A stretch of DNA of 64,000 bases from a virus. The stretch is from positions 62,001 to 126,000 of IMG/VR virus record IMGVR_UViG_3300008266_000027. One strand, 5' to 3'. Position 1 is the stretch's first letter. The number at the start of each line of letters is the position of its first letter. Position numbers and translations under genes: made by a program. Positions 20,718-29,882 of this stretch are shown here, one piece after another. Below the pieces are notes generated by a model. That model was not told the DNA's origin. It searched no databases and saw only the letters and a list, made by a program, of their open reading frames with translations.

Positions 20718-22672
20718 TTATTGCCACCTAATTTTTGTGCATCTGGATCAGCAAAAGATGAAGAGGTCGATGCTCTGTAGTTCTTTTCTTCAGTAGGCGT
20801 TAGAAGCGAGGCATCCTGATCTAGTGCGCCACCACTATCGGTCTGTATTCTATTTAAGTTTTCATCTACAAATATACCTCTAGAAAATACTATGTTTGTA
20901 GTAAAAGATCGATGATCTTCTTCATATGAAATATTGTGAGATATCGATTCAACATGTGCAATAAAGAAAATTGTTTCTTTTTTATTTTTCTGAATATCGT
21001 TGAAGTTGTTATTTATGTCTAAAACTCTAGAGTCTATCTTGATATTGTCACCAACCTGAATATATCGATCCTGTCCTACTAGATGCAGTGATCCGTTTAG
21101 CATAGTGTGAGTATGGAAATACCATTCTTTCATTAAATATTTTAGGCCATGCATCTTACTAATGTCAGCATCACGGGCTATAACTGCGTTAGGGAGAACG
21201 TATGTTGTCTCTCGCCTGCTCCTAAGGCCATCTCTCGCTATAGATCTGGGATCATAGAAATTGCTACCAAGAGCAAGATAGTTTGCCATAGCCTGAGTGT
21301 CAGTGCCGCTAAACGCATACGAGGCATCTATAGATACCTCTACGAAATTGATCTTATCTCTCCAGTTGGTTCCGCAGCTACTAAACAATACATCGTTGTA
21401 GTCTATTTCTATACATCTTATATTCTTAAATTCAGAAACATATTGATCTACAAGACTACTAACTGAGTCACTAGACTTGCCATCACCAACATAATAGCTA
21501 TCATTATATAAACGAGATTTATCTACTACGAATGGTTTGCACCTATTGTATAACGCTAGGGACGGCGTGCTTTCATTTTCAAATCTAACTTCTGCTATAA
21601 GTTCACTAGTGAGTCTATTCATGTTACGAGTTATGACGTCCCACATAGTATGCTCGCCATAAACGCTATCATGAGTTAGAAAAACAAAAGAATCGTCTTT
21701 ACCACTATATTTATCATAATCGACGAGTATTCCGCACCCACTTTTTGTATCTATAAATCCAGTTCCTGTATTTTCTTTCAAATTCATGTATTTTTTTAAC
21801 TTGTCTGGCAACCTAAATTCGTTCTGGGCTCTCCCTAGAAGTTTTCCCTGAGTAACTTGATTAATCTTATCGCCAAAAAGTGCCTTGGCATTATTTTGAT
21901 TGACGCCCCAGAGTTTTATTAAAAAATCAATAGTATCAGAAACATTAAAATAATTTTTATTTTTCGCAGCTTTATCAGCTACTTCAGATTTGGCAGGAGT
22001 GTTATCTATGGCAGATTTATTTTTTGCTGCCTCTTTTACCTCTGAACTAGTCTTAGTCATATCAGCAAGAGCACCACTAGTCTGCTTATCTTTACTTATT
22101 GGCGTGCTCTTTGAACTCTTACCAACGCTTCCTTCTACATTAGATCTTTGTATAAAGTCTGTGTATAGAAAACTTAGTGCCATACCCACGGCAGTTTCCT
22201 CTGGATTTCTACCAAGAGGATCCACATATAGCATGCTGTTAAATATAGTACCCCAGTCAGTTCCAGTCACAACATAATATTTTAAGGTAGAGCCATCTTG
22301 TGGATTAACCGATGATACACTTCTAACGGAGTCTATTCTTCCTAGCATCTTAAATGATTTTTCATTTACCGTATCTGTGTGGTTGTATTTAGCTCCAACG
22401 CCTATTTGAGAATTTGACATTAAAATTACACACCAACTGCCTGGTGTTATAGCACTTACCCAATTTTTAGAAGCAGCTAGTCTTATTTCAAAAGTGCCAG
22501 CGGGAGCTCCCTTGCTCTTATTTGTTGCCATAGACAAAAGAGATGCAGAGTTTAATATAACTTGATCAGGCTCAAACTCATCTTTATTTATGTATTTATT
22601 GCCAAATCTTTCTCTATAGTTGTATACTATAAATAACCCATTTGGGGTTTTTACTTTTACTTTATTTGTCAT
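20714..22672 (-). CDS. Baseplate hub protein (gp27/gpD-like)
   Basis: A 652-aa protein placed directly before the spike gene, as in most contractile-tail operons. The N-terminal region (GTFEIRLAASKNW, PGSWCVILMS, LGRIDSVR, then YYVVTGTDWG) and the C-terminal region (VGDNIKIDSRVL, FIAHVESISHNISYEEDHR) correspond to the two tube-like domains of gp27/XkdQ-type hubs. The middle holds a charged, Lys/Ser/Ala-rich insert (about residues 185-235) probably disordered. It overlaps the spike gene by 4 nt and the small membrane gene upstream by 11 nt. Confidence 0.7.
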   Translation of the reverse strand: MTNKVKVKTPNGLFIVYNYRERFGNKYINKDEFEPDQVILNSASLLSMATNKSKGAPAGTFEIRLAASKNWVSAITPGSWCVILMSNSQIGVGAKYNHTDTVNEKSFKMLGRIDSVRSVSSVNPQDGSTLKYYVVTGTDWGTIFNSMLYVDPLGRNPEETAVGMALSFLYTDFIQRSNVEGSVGKSSKSTPISKDKQTSGALADMTKTSSEVKEAAKNKSAIDNTPAKSEVADKAAKNKNYFNVSDTIDFLIKLWGVNQNNAKALFGDKINQVTQGKLLGRAQNEFRLPDKLKKYMNLKENTGTGFIDTKSGCGILVDYDKYSGKDDSFVFLTHDSVYGEHTMWDVITRNMNRLTSELIAEVRFENESTPSLALYNRCKPFVVDKSRLYNDSYYVGDGKSSDSVSSLVDQYVSEFKNIRCIEIDYNDVLFSSCGTNWRDKINFVEVSIDASYAFSGTDTQAMANYLALGSNFYDPRSIARDGLRSRRETTYVLPNAVIARDADISKMHGLKYLMKEWYFHTHTMLNGSLHLVGQDRYIQVGDNIKIDSRVLDINNNFNDIQKNKKETIFFIAHVESISHNISYEEDHRSFTTNIVFSRGIFVDENLNRIQTDSGGALDQDASLLTPTEEKNYRASTSSSFADPDAQKLGGNK

Positions 22673-22835
22673 GATATAGATCTTTTATTATCCAATACTC
22701 TTGTGAATTTCTTATATATCGTATGTCGTCTTCCACTGTATTTGGCTTTATTAAATTTAGTTGAAATTTAATGTCTAAAAATTGTATAATTTTAGATAGA
22801 ATAAATATTGAAAAAAATAGTATGACAAATATCAT
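22662..22835 (-). CDS. Small membrane-anchored protein between tape measure and hub
   Basis: A 57-aa frame, MIFVILFFSIFILSK at its N-terminus followed by a polar tail ending in DLYHDK. Its ATG overlaps the tape-measure stop (ATGA) and its end overlaps the hub start, so it fills the only gap in this tight operon. One N-terminal transmembrane helix is evident. I do not recognise it. Confidence 0.6.
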   Translation of the reverse strand: MIFVILFFSIFILSKIIQFLDIKFQLNLIKPNTVEDDIRYIRNSQEYWIIKDLYHDK

Positions 22836-25800
22836 TCTGATTTTCCAGTCGTGTTGTTTGTGGGCTTCTTTTCTTGTTTTACCCCAGCGTTATTCTGCTG
22901 TAATTGCTTAGTAGAATTTACAGTTGTCACATTTGTTTGAGCCGATTGTCCAGGTGACTTCTTTCCAGTAATTTTTTCATGAAAATAATCGGCAGCACCT
23001 CTTATTACTGTTGCAAAGCTTTCAGCACCATCAACAATAGTTTTAGCAGCACCATCTTTCATGTCTTCAGTTGATTTTGGTTTAGGTTTTGATACATCTG
23101 TACTAGCTATAGCTCCAGCAAATTTTGCCATAAGCTCTTCTAAACCTTTAGTCGGACTTTTCTCGTACTGTCCAAAGAGTTTTTCAAATGCTTTCTGCGC
23201 ATATAGTCGTTCTTGCTCTTGCTTAGATGCTTGTGCCTTATCGACAGAAGCTTGCGGAGTATCTGGTAGAGTATTTGTTTGATCACTTAAATTAGCATTT
23301 GCAGGAGTAAGTCTAGACATAAGTTCACTAAATCTTTGTTTACCCATTATTTGTCTAAGCTTTTGCTCGTTTTTCTTCATGTACTCAACCGTCTTATCCG
23401 GATTATTACCTTCTTGTAACATATCATTTAATTGAAGAAGCTCAGGTCCACTAGTTGGCATTGAAAGAAGATCAGTAGTGAATGATTTTCTGAGCTTACT
23501 GTAATATGCTTTAGAGATGTTTTCAGCATTAACGCCACCGCTCTCAAGTGCCTCTAACTTTGATTTTTCGTCCTCAGTGAGTCCTCCTTTTGCTTTTTTT
23601 TCTAATAGATCTTTTGCACGCTTAACTTCATCCAAACTCATTTCAGCAACTCTAAATGCCTCTAAAGGATTAAGGCCTTTATTCATTAACTCATTAGCCT
23701 CTACAGCAGTGGCAAAACTTCGACTAGTGGAAGAAGATCTATCTGTTGTTTTTTGAATTGACTCTACTGCTGCTGCTCTGGCAGCTGAGTCAGTGAAGCC
23801 AGATTTTTTAAATTGAGATACCAGTGACATAATAGACTGTCCAAGTTGCATATTTCCGCCACCGTATTTTTGCATTGTCACATTAAGGTCAGTAATTGTG
23901 TGACCCAGCTCTTTAATAAAATCGTTGTCAAATCCTTCTTGTATACCTATAGCAATAGATTGATTTAAGTCTTTTTGAGTGCCACCAGCACGATTATTTT
24001 GAGCCGCTAGCTGTATATAATCGGCCTCAGTCATTACTCCTTTTTGCTCAAGAAGACCGGCTGTCTGAAATACACTTCCAAACTCGCCTTTCTTAAACCT
24101 ACCCTTTACCATGGTAGGCATATTTCTAATTACATCATCGTAGCTTACTCCGTAATTACTTAAGCGATCAAGTTCACCGCCGCCATACTCACCTGTAATT
24201 GCTATTTTTTTTGCGTAGTCAAGCGCTGCATTGTTGCCAATACTGGCTCTAGCTAAGCCTATCCCTCTGTCCATGTACTTATTACCTAGATAAGTTTCAT
24301 ACGCATTGGCTGCTATTTTTTCTTGTTTTATAGTTTCGGCTGTAGCTGCAACTTTTTCTGCACTAACTGTACCTTCTGCCACGGCCTTTGCATCTCCAAA
24401 AATATTAAGAAGACCAAAAAGACCCGCAGCCCTGGTGTTTCTCCTGGCTTGATTAAGTATTTGCGCGCCACCAACTAATTGACTATTTTTTTGCAATTCA
24501 ATCGCTTCATTTTCTGCTTGTTTTGCATATATACTTTGAGACAAATCTGATATGCTCAGATTGTCCACTCCCCTAATATTGCCCATAACAATTTGATTTG
24601 CTTGCTGTTGTAGTACAGTATTGGCTCTTGTTTTTCTTAGCTCACCTTCTACGAATAGATCCTCGTAAATCTTAGCCGCTCCACCGCCAAACATCGCAGC
24701 CGCTCCAAGATAACCACCGCCAACGCCTTCTTGGCGCTCTTGCCTTTCTTTTTGCTGCTCTTTTTGCCTGTTAATTTCGCCTAACTTCAAATTATCTTGC
24801 TGAACTTTATTTAGCTTTTCTACAGTTTTAGTTAAAGCATCCAGTTCTTTACCGGCCTTAAGTATCGCGTCTATATCTCCACTTTGATCGGCTGACTGCT
24901 TTGTCTCAAATGCTGTGGCCTGCATTTTCCTTAATTCATCTATGCCTTTGCCCTCAGTAAGAGCAGCAACATCTTTACTCAAACCTAAGCCAAGAGCCTT
25001 ACTAGACCACGTGCCTTGCTGAATATTTTTTATAGTTGCAACATTAGCAGCTCTGTCGGCCCTGTAATCTCTTGAACTCTTTTTACCAGCTCTAACCTCT
25101 TCTTTAAGCTCATCAAATCCTACGTCTTCAGCAAAATCTTCTAAAAAACCTTCAATTCGTCTCTGTACTTTCTCATCACCATACTCGCTCACACGCTTTA
25201 CTTCGCCAGCTTTTTTATATGCCGCTGACTTTTTTGAAGAAAGTGCTATTTCTCTGTCAATTTCTTCTAGTCGCTTGGTGTCTGCTGCTACTTGTTCAGG
25301 AGATCTATCTTTTGATTCATTTATCGTGCGCATTAATTCAGTGCGCTCACGACTCTTCTCATGCGCAGCTTTTTTAAATATCTGCTGTTGCTGCTCTAGA
25401 CTTATTGCAGAAGAGTATCGAACATCGCTATCCCCTATATAGTCTCTATAAGATATCGCCATTCCAGCTGAATGAGATGAAGTAGCTATACTTCTAGAAA
25501 TATTTCTTTCTGTAGAAATTACTGCAGAGTGTTTATGTAGTTGTGTAGCAGCCTGAGAATAGAATCGTTGAATTGACGATATTGCGTCGTTCTCAATGTC
25601 AGTAATCGCACCAGATGCATCTTCGGGGGACATGTTAGATGTTTGAATTTTTTTTATCGCTATTTCATTCTGTCTTTTGATTATGGCAACGTTCTGCTCT
25701 AGTTGTTGCAATAGCGATTGTGCAACTGTCTTTAAATTGCCAGAAAGAGCGTCTACATTTGCAAATACGGAATTTTGTCTGGCATACTCCGCTGCTTCAT

Positions 25801-25843
25801 CGGCTACACTCTTATTATCTCGCTTTGTGTTCGGTTGCTGCAT
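22832..25843 (-). CDS. Tape measure protein
   Basis: A 1003-aa, strongly helical protein, rich in Ala, Gln, Lys and Glu with few aromatic residues. It lies directly after the tail-assembly chaperone genes and before the hub, the fixed position of tape measure proteins. Gly/Ala-rich segments (GGGYLGAAAMFGGGAAKI, about residue 375) may be the membrane-active part. No lytic domain is visible. At the usual ~0.15 nm per residue the tail would be around 150 nm (inference). The start at 25843 follows AAAGG. Confidence 0.8.
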   Translation of the reverse strand: MQQPNTKRDNKSVADEAAEYARQNSVFANVDALSGNLKTVAQSLLQQLEQNVAIIKRQNEIAIKKIQTSNMSPEDASGAITDIENDAISSIQRFYSQAATQLHKHSAVISTERNISRSIATSSHSAGMAISYRDYIGDSDVRYSSAISLEQQQQIFKKAAHEKSRERTELMRTINESKDRSPEQVAADTKRLEEIDREIALSSKKSAAYKKAGEVKRVSEYGDEKVQRRIEGFLEDFAEDVGFDELKEEVRAGKKSSRDYRADRAANVATIKNIQQGTWSSKALGLGLSKDVAALTEGKGIDELRKMQATAFETKQSADQSGDIDAILKAGKELDALTKTVEKLNKVQQDNLKLGEINRQKEQQKERQERQEGVGGGYLGAAAMFGGGAAKIYEDLFVEGELRKTRANTVLQQQANQIVMGNIRGVDNLSISDLSQSIYAKQAENEAIELQKNSQLVGGAQILNQARRNTRAAGLFGLLNIFGDAKAVAEGTVSAEKVAATAETIKQEKIAANAYETYLGNKYMDRGIGLARASIGNNAALDYAKKIAITGEYGGGELDRLSNYGVSYDDVIRNMPTMVKGRFKKGEFGSVFQTAGLLEQKGVMTEADYIQLAAQNNRAGGTQKDLNQSIAIGIQEGFDNDFIKELGHTITDLNVTMQKYGGGNMQLGQSIMSLVSQFKKSGFTDSAARAAAVESIQKTTDRSSSTSRSFATAVEANELMNKGLNPLEAFRVAEMSLDEVKRAKDLLEKKAKGGLTEDEKSKLEALESGGVNAENISKAYYSKLRKSFTTDLLSMPTSGPELLQLNDMLQEGNNPDKTVEYMKKNEQKLRQIMGKQRFSELMSRLTPANANLSDQTNTLPDTPQASVDKAQASKQEQERLYAQKAFEKLFGQYEKSPTKGLEELMAKFAGAIASTDVSKPKPKSTEDMKDGAAKTIVDGAESFATVIRGAADYFHEKITGKKSPGQSAQTNVTTVNSTKQLQQNNAGVKQEKKPTNNTTGKSE

Positions 25844-25852
25844 ACTTAACCT

Positions 25853-26670
25853 TTAAAAATCGATGTTGACGTCGTCTCCAAAATTATCGCCATACTGCTT
25901 CTTTAACTCCTGCACCATCCATTCTTCTTGATCGTCAGTGCGCTGCTGCGAATTATTGCTGTTTGCAGTAGACTCCATCTCGGCGCGCTCCTGTTCATCA
26001 GCCCAATCAAGTGCTTTCTGGCGCTTATCATCTTCTATTTTATCAGTTTCTTCCTCAAGTCGTCTTTCGCGCTGCTTTTCTCTCTCATGTTTATCAAAAA
26101 ATTCATATAGTAACTCGTAAACATTGTAAGAGTTAAGCAGCGGATCTTTTAGTGGCCTATTATAAGTTTTGCTCCACCAACTTCGTAGAAATAACTCGGT
26201 GGAGTCTAGAGAGTCTGCTTTAAGCAAACTATTTGAAATTGCTATGTTATGTATAGCCTCGTATACTGGGAGACCCTCTAGATCTCCCGCCGTCAGTTTC
26301 CCGCTAGAGGTTCCCCAACAGACTTCTTTTTGACTTCAGAGGTCCATTCTTCGCTTTTTTCCATACATTTTGAGAATACTTCATACAAAATATCTTCATC
26401 TAGAAAATCAAGATTATCTATAGATTGCTTGAACCATTCTGGTCCCTGAACTACTCTTATTCTAAGATTTGCCACAACACCAGAAATTGCAGATAGACTA
26501 ACAGACGGATTTACCGTATCTGCTGATAATCTAGATCGCTCTATCTCTAGGCGTCTTTTATCTGAAATGTTCAATACGCACTTTACAGTAAAAGTGCCCT
26601 CGTATTTTTTCCCAGTTGTCTCGCCTATTAAACTTACGTCAAAAGATTTTTCATTCTTTGGAAGTTCCAT
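25853..26670 (-). CDS. Tail-assembly chaperone, -1 frameshift fusion (gpGT-like)
   Basis: The downstream frame (25853-26227) has no ATG, only a TTG, but it stays open upstream into the end of the 125-aa frame. A -1 slip at G-GGA-AAC (26302-26296), one codon before the first frame's TGA, joins the two: 125 residues followed by 147 from the -1 frame (LTAGDLEGLPVYEAI, then the acidic/charged tail ending in NIDF), 272 aa in total. This is the classic arrangement of tail-assembly chaperones before a tape measure gene (lambda G/GT). The fused C-terminal part would bind the tape measure. The exact product needs protein evidence, but frame, site, spacing and hairpin all agree. Confidence 0.8.
26268..26302 (-). 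promoter_or_regulatory. Programmed -1 ribosomal frameshift signal
   Basis: Minus-strand slippery heptamer GGGAAAC (26302-26296), read as G-GGA-AAC in the zero frame and followed at once by the stop TGA. After a 7-nt spacer comes a hairpin: GGGAGA (26288-26283), a 9-nt loop, TCTCCC (26273-26268). Heptamer type, spacer and stem position match known -1 frameshift sites. Confidence 0.85.
26293..26670 (-). CDS. Tail-assembly chaperone, zero-frame product (gpG-like)
   Basis: A 125-aa protein (MELPKNEKSFDVSLIGE...) of the size and position of tail-assembly chaperones: after the tail-tube genes and before the tape measure. It is made when the ribosome does not slip at 26302-26296. Residues 1-35 suggest a small beta domain (FDVSLIGETTGKKYEGTFTVK), residues 36-125 are mainly helical. 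The start follows AGGAGAGG. Confidence 0.75.
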   Translation of the reverse strand: MELPKNEKSFDVSLIGETTGKKYEGTFTVKCVLNISDKRRLEIERSRLSADTVNPSVSLSAISGVVANLRIRVVQGPEWFKQSIDNLDFLDEDILYEVFSKCMEKSEEWTSEVKKKSVGEPLAGN

Positions 26671-26692
26671 GACCTCTCCTTAGTGCTTATTT

Positions 26693-26704
26693 TTATTTAT
26701 TATA
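26693..26704 (-). promoter_or_regulatory. Putative late promoter before chaperone genes
   Basis: Minus-strand TATAATAAATAA, 22 nt before the chaperone start, in a 61-nt intergenic gap. It matches the shared TATAAT-nnn-TAA element; no -35 box is seen. Confidence 0.5.
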
Positions 26705-26731
26705 CGCAAATATGCGCAAAATCAGCAGATG

Positions 26732-27256
26732 CTATCCTGGCTTAGCTGGATTGACCACTTCATCTATAAAACCAATTGCCATAAAGTCTAATGTCATTTC
26801 TGCCATTCCTTCTGACCTTACTGACTCTGATCTTCTAGTTATAAGTGCTTTATTTGTCTGAAAAATTAAATTATCTGTCTGTGAATCGCGAACTTCTATA
26901 TCTATATATTTTTGATGTGCAAAATTTAACATGTTAGCCTGCATAAGCTTATAGCCCGGACCATTGCCTGGTATTCTAAGGCCAGATATAGTGCCGTTTA
27001 CTTTTACACGATTTGGAGCAAGTTCATGCGGCATATAGGAGTCTATAGTTGTTATCTCTTCAGCTTCGGTGTGTATAGTCCAAGATATCCCGGTGGCAAA
27101 AGCTAGTATATTACCGTTAACTCTAAGTATACATCTAGCACCGCTAAAATATTTAGCAACGGGTTTTGCCGCCACTATAGAACCAACGCCACTAATTGCG
27201 TTACTAGCTACACTCTCTAATAAATTAAAATTATCTAGCTTATTTTGTCCACTCAT
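26732..27256 (-). CDS. Tail-tube protein paralog (fourth in order)
   Basis: A 174-aa protein of the same family as its three upstream neighbours: it shares the pattern F-x-GA-(R/N)-(C/A)-x-(L/I)-x-V-(N/G)-x-x-x-LAFATG-(I/V)-S-(W/Y) near residue 40, and I-(T/R)-R-R-S-E in the C-terminal half. It is the most diverged of the four, with 38 extra N-terminal residues. Being next to the chaperones, it is a candidate for the main tube subunit or the tube terminator. Its start overlaps the upstream gene's stop region. Confidence 0.65.
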   Translation of the reverse strand: MSGQNKLDNFNLLESVASNAISGVGSIVAAKPVAKYFSGARCILRVNGNILAFATGISWTIHTEAEEITTIDSYMPHELAPNRVKVNGTISGLRIPGNGPGYKLMQANMLNFAHQKYIDIEVRDSQTDNLIFQTNKALITRRSESVRSEGMAEMTLDFMAIGFIDEVVNPAKPG

Positions 27257-27258
27257 AG

Positions 27259-27816
27259 TTAGTCAAATTGTTGCCCTCTGCCTGAAAAATCAGCCAGAAA
27301 GCTATCCTCATCTGCATAAAGTGCTGTAAAAGAAAATACTTGCTGTGCAAGCGTATCTACTGATACACTAAAGCTAGCACGCGTAATTCTGGCATTTCTT
27401 ATTTTAGCAGCTGGAACGTTGTCCTGCCATATTTCTATATCAAAGCCAGAAGCCTGATCTAGTCTGCCTGGATTAAGCGATTCGTTAGTTCTAGAATCAG
27501 TGGCATATTTAAGAGGATCATTTGCCGGACTGTTGAAGCTCTTCCAGTTTCCTATTCCGTTGCCAGTCTCTTTGTCTGCAGTGTTTACTATGTTAGCATC
27601 AGAGATACCAGAGACATATCTTATTATAGTAAACTCACCATTAACTTTATAGCTTAAAGGCTCTACGGAAGAGGCCTCATACATACCCAACAGCACTGGC
27701 GCAGAGTGATTTATATCAATCGAATACGATATATTGGTTGCGTAGGCAAGAGTCTTATTATTGACCTTTATTTTTGCTCGTGCACCTGTAAAAAAAAATG
27801 GTCTAATTTTGCTCAT
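27259..27816 (-). CDS. Tail-tube protein paralog (third in order)
   Basis: A 185-aa member of the tandem tube family: FFFTGARAKIKVNNKTLAYA, then NISYSIDI, then EPLSYKVNGEFTIIRYV near residue 55, and a C-terminal ARITRASFSV strand. The shared N-terminal strand plus the PxSYxVxGxxxxIRY block links it clearly to the two paralogs upstream. Translation is tightly coupled to both neighbours. Confidence 0.7.
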   Translation of the reverse strand: MSKIRPFFFTGARAKIKVNNKTLAYATNISYSIDINHSAPVLLGMYEASSVEPLSYKVNGEFTIIRYVSGISDANIVNTADKETGNGIGNWKSFNSPANDPLKYATDSRTNESLNPGRLDQASGFDIEIWQDNVPAAKIRNARITRASFSVSVDTLAQQVFSFTALYADEDSFLADFSGRGQQFD

Positions 27817-27818
27817 GA

Positions 27819-28418
27819 TTAACTCAGATCTCTTTTTGTCGTTGAGTGAGAGGATGACCTATCTCCGTCGCTATCCATAAGTATACCGTTAAAAGAAAAC
27901 TGATCAGTCATAAGTGCGCGCTTATTTAACGACCCAGATTTTCCAGTTATACGACAATCTCTTATTCTAAGAACAGGTATATTTTCATTTGTTTCAAATT
28001 TAGATTTAACATATATCTCTAAGTCAAATGTAAGCGAGCTAAGTATAAGTCCTGGATCCAGTTGATCGCCTATGCGTCCAGAATTGGCGTCGTTCCATTC
28101 ATTTACTGAGTTGCCACCTTTGCTTGCGCCTACAATAGCTTGACCAGCAGATGAAATCTCGGCCTGTCCATCTACAAATCTTACTAGCGAAACTTGATCA
28201 GAGCCTGCTTCTTTAGTGTAGCGTATTACAGAAAAAGTACCTGAAACAGCATAGGATGTAGGTTCATAGCTTGCTACTTCTAGCATGCCCATGGCCCTTA
28301 CGCCTACATGACTTATGGTTAACTGATAAGAAACATCTGTAGCAAACGCCATAGTTAGACTACCTAACTTTATCTTAGCGTTTGCCCCAGTTATGAACGA
28401 AGGCGTTATTCCCGCCAT
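27819..28418 (-). CDS. Tail-tube protein paralog (second in order)
   Basis: A 199-aa protein with PSFITGANAKIKLGSLTMAF, ATDVSYQLTI, EPTSYAVSGTFSVIRYTK and, near the C-terminus, RIRDCRITGKSGSLNKRAL-type residues. It is very close to the paralog upstream, differing mainly in the centre and at the C-terminus. Together the four copies suggest duplications within a tube or tube-associated family. Confidence 0.7.
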   Translation of the reverse strand: MAGITPSFITGANAKIKLGSLTMAFATDVSYQLTISHVGVRAMGMLEVASYEPTSYAVSGTFSVIRYTKEAGSDQVSLVRFVDGQAEISSAGQAIVGASKGGNSVNEWNDANSGRIGDQLDPGLILSSLTFDLEIYVKSKFETNENIPVLRIRDCRITGKSGSLNKRALMTDQFSFNGILMDSDGDRSSSHSTTKRDLS

Positions 28419-28439
28419 TCTTGCCTCATTTTACGGAAA

Positions 28440-29006
28440 TTATCCGTTGAGATCAATGTCTCCAGAAGTTCCTGCCGCGGTATCATCATCGTGATTCATG
28501 AGTACAGCAGTGAAGCTAAACTGATCTACTATAAGACCACGTTTAGTTACTGAACCTGATTTTCTAGTAAAACGACAATCGCGTATTTTCACGATAGATT
28601 CTACCGGTCCACCAACAGGATTATCTGAGGCTAGTTTAGAAAATATTTCTAGATCAAAAGTTTTAGAAGATATTATTTTAGCCGGATCAAATTGATCGCC
28701 AACTACAGAATTTGTAGTAGTATCTTGCCATTCATTGATAGAGTTACCATTATTAGATGAACCTGGTATGCTAGTTCTTCCAGTCATCTGAGTAGCTGCT
28801 TTAGTATATCTGATTACACTAAGAGTGCCGCTAACATAATAAGATATAGGCTCATTTGTAACTACTTCAAATCGACCGATTGTCTCTACGCCAATAGTAG
28901 CTACATCAACTGAGTAGCTGACATCTTGAGCATAAGCCATAGTCATACTGCCTAACTTAATTTTGGCGTTTGCGCCGGTAATAAAAGAAGGAACTTGTCC
29001 TGCCAT
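28440..29006 (-). CDS. Tail-tube protein paralog (first in order)
   Basis: A 188-aa protein beginning MAGQVPSFITGANAKIKLGS. I choose the ATG at 29006 over the upstream one at 29033 because AGGGAG sits at the right distance before 29006 and the N-terminus then aligns with the next paralog. It shares DVSYSVDV, EPISYYVSGTLSVIRYTK and KIRDCRFTRKSGSVTKRGL landmarks. A promoter-like TATAAT and a terminator for the preceding gene lie directly upstream, so this gene likely heads a highly expressed unit. Confidence 0.75.
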   Translation of the reverse strand: MAGQVPSFITGANAKIKLGSMTMAYAQDVSYSVDVATIGVETIGRFEVVTNEPISYYVSGTLSVIRYTKAATQMTGRTSIPGSSNNGNSINEWQDTTTNSVVGDQFDPAKIISSKTFDLEIFSKLASDNPVGGPVESIVKIRDCRFTRKSGSVTKRGLIVDQFSFTAVLMNHDDDTAAGTSGDIDLNG

Positions 29007-29064
29007 AAAAAACTCCCTGTGGTTCGGTTCCACGTACCTTGAATTTGTGCTTACTTATGTAAAC

Positions 29065-29076
29065 TTATAGATTATA
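29065..29076 (-). promoter_or_regulatory. Putative late promoter for tail-tube genes
   Basis: Minus-strand TATAATCTATAA about 60 nt before the first tube gene and just after a terminator, exactly where a new transcript must start. It fits TATAAT-nnn-TAA. Confidence 0.55.
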
Positions 29077-29093
29077 TCAGCTATATACTTAAG

Positions 29094-29121
29094 CAAAAAC
29101 AAAGGCCCTCTTTCGAGGGCC
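29094..29121 (-). terminator. Rho-independent terminator
   Basis: Minus-strand hairpin GGCCCTC-GAAA-GAGGGCC followed by TTTGTTTTTG, located 34 nt after the stop of the gene at 29155. A 7-bp GC-rich stem with a GAAA tetraloop and T-tract is a standard intrinsic terminator. Confidence 0.85.
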
Positions 29122-29154
29122 CAGTAGCATATCTATAGACATAGAATTTGCGGA

Positions 29155-29871
29155 TTACGGTTTTTTACTTTTTGCTTTTTCAGCCTTTTCTTCTGCTCGT
29201 ATCATCATATCTTCTGGATTTCCAGTTTTTGCACGAATTGAATCCATGCGGATTCTTCCTTTGCCACTAGCCCCTCTGTGTTGAGGCTCTGACAAAATGG
29301 AACCGTCGTCCGTATTTGATTTTTCAGAATCTTTTTTAGACTTTGTAAGAGCCCATTGGCCATTTGGAAAAGAAATTAGGACCTCTTCGCTCTTCTTAAG
29401 CTTCATTTCTTTTTTAGCAGAATCTTCGTCTTTATCTTCGCCATGTTTCTTTTCGTTGTGACGATCAAGCGCTTCAGCTATAAGCTTCTTATCTTCTTTC
29501 TCGTCCGGATGCTTATCTTCTTTCTTCTTGACATTTACACCACCGCCAGAGATACCAGCAGTGATAGAAGAACCAAGATTAGACCCCAAAGGTGCACCCT
29601 GTGATCCAAATTTAGCTAACTGCTCTTTAGACTTCTTCTTTTTTTGACGAAGAGCCGCAAGATCTTCAGCTTCAATTTCTCCATCGCCATCGACATCTAG
29701 TTTATGTCGCTTGCCTTTATGTGAAGATTTACTGTCTTCAGATTTTGCAGTGTTTACCATAGAAGAGCCAACACTCATAGTATCTGAACCATCGCTTAGC
29801 ATCGCTGCTTGCTTTTCCAGCGCTTCCCTGGCTTCCAAAAGTTTTTTCTCAAGTTCTAGTAATTTTTTCAT
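29155..29871 (-). CDS. Charged, low-complexity protein with EF-hand-like loop and internal NGQW motif
   Basis: A 238-aa protein with an N-terminal coiled coil (LELEKKLLEAREALEKQ), one calcium-loop-like segment DVDGDGEIEAEDLAAL (about residues 59-74, D-x-D-x-D-G-x-I-x-x-x-D pattern as in EF-hand/dockerin loops), and long Lys/Glu/Ser-rich tracts that look disordered. At about residues 165-180 it carries FPNGQWALTKSKK, the same NGQWxLxK peptide found near the N-terminus of three other proteins here. It lies between sheath and tube genes with its own TATAAT element and terminator. The role is unknown; head or tail decoration is possible. Confidence 0.6.
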   Translation of the reverse strand: MKKLLELEKKLLEAREALEKQAAMLSDGSDTMSVGSSMVNTAKSEDSKSSHKGKRHKLDVDGDGEIEAEDLAALRQKKKKSKEQLAKFGSQGAPLGSNLGSSITAGISGGGVNVKKKEDKHPDEKEDKKLIAEALDRHNEKKHGEDKDEDSAKKEMKLKKSEEVLISFPNGQWALTKSKKDSEKSNTDDGSILSEPQHRGASGKGRIRMDSIRAKTGNPEDMMIRAEEKAEKAKSKKP

Positions 29872-29882
29872 ATATTTCTCGT

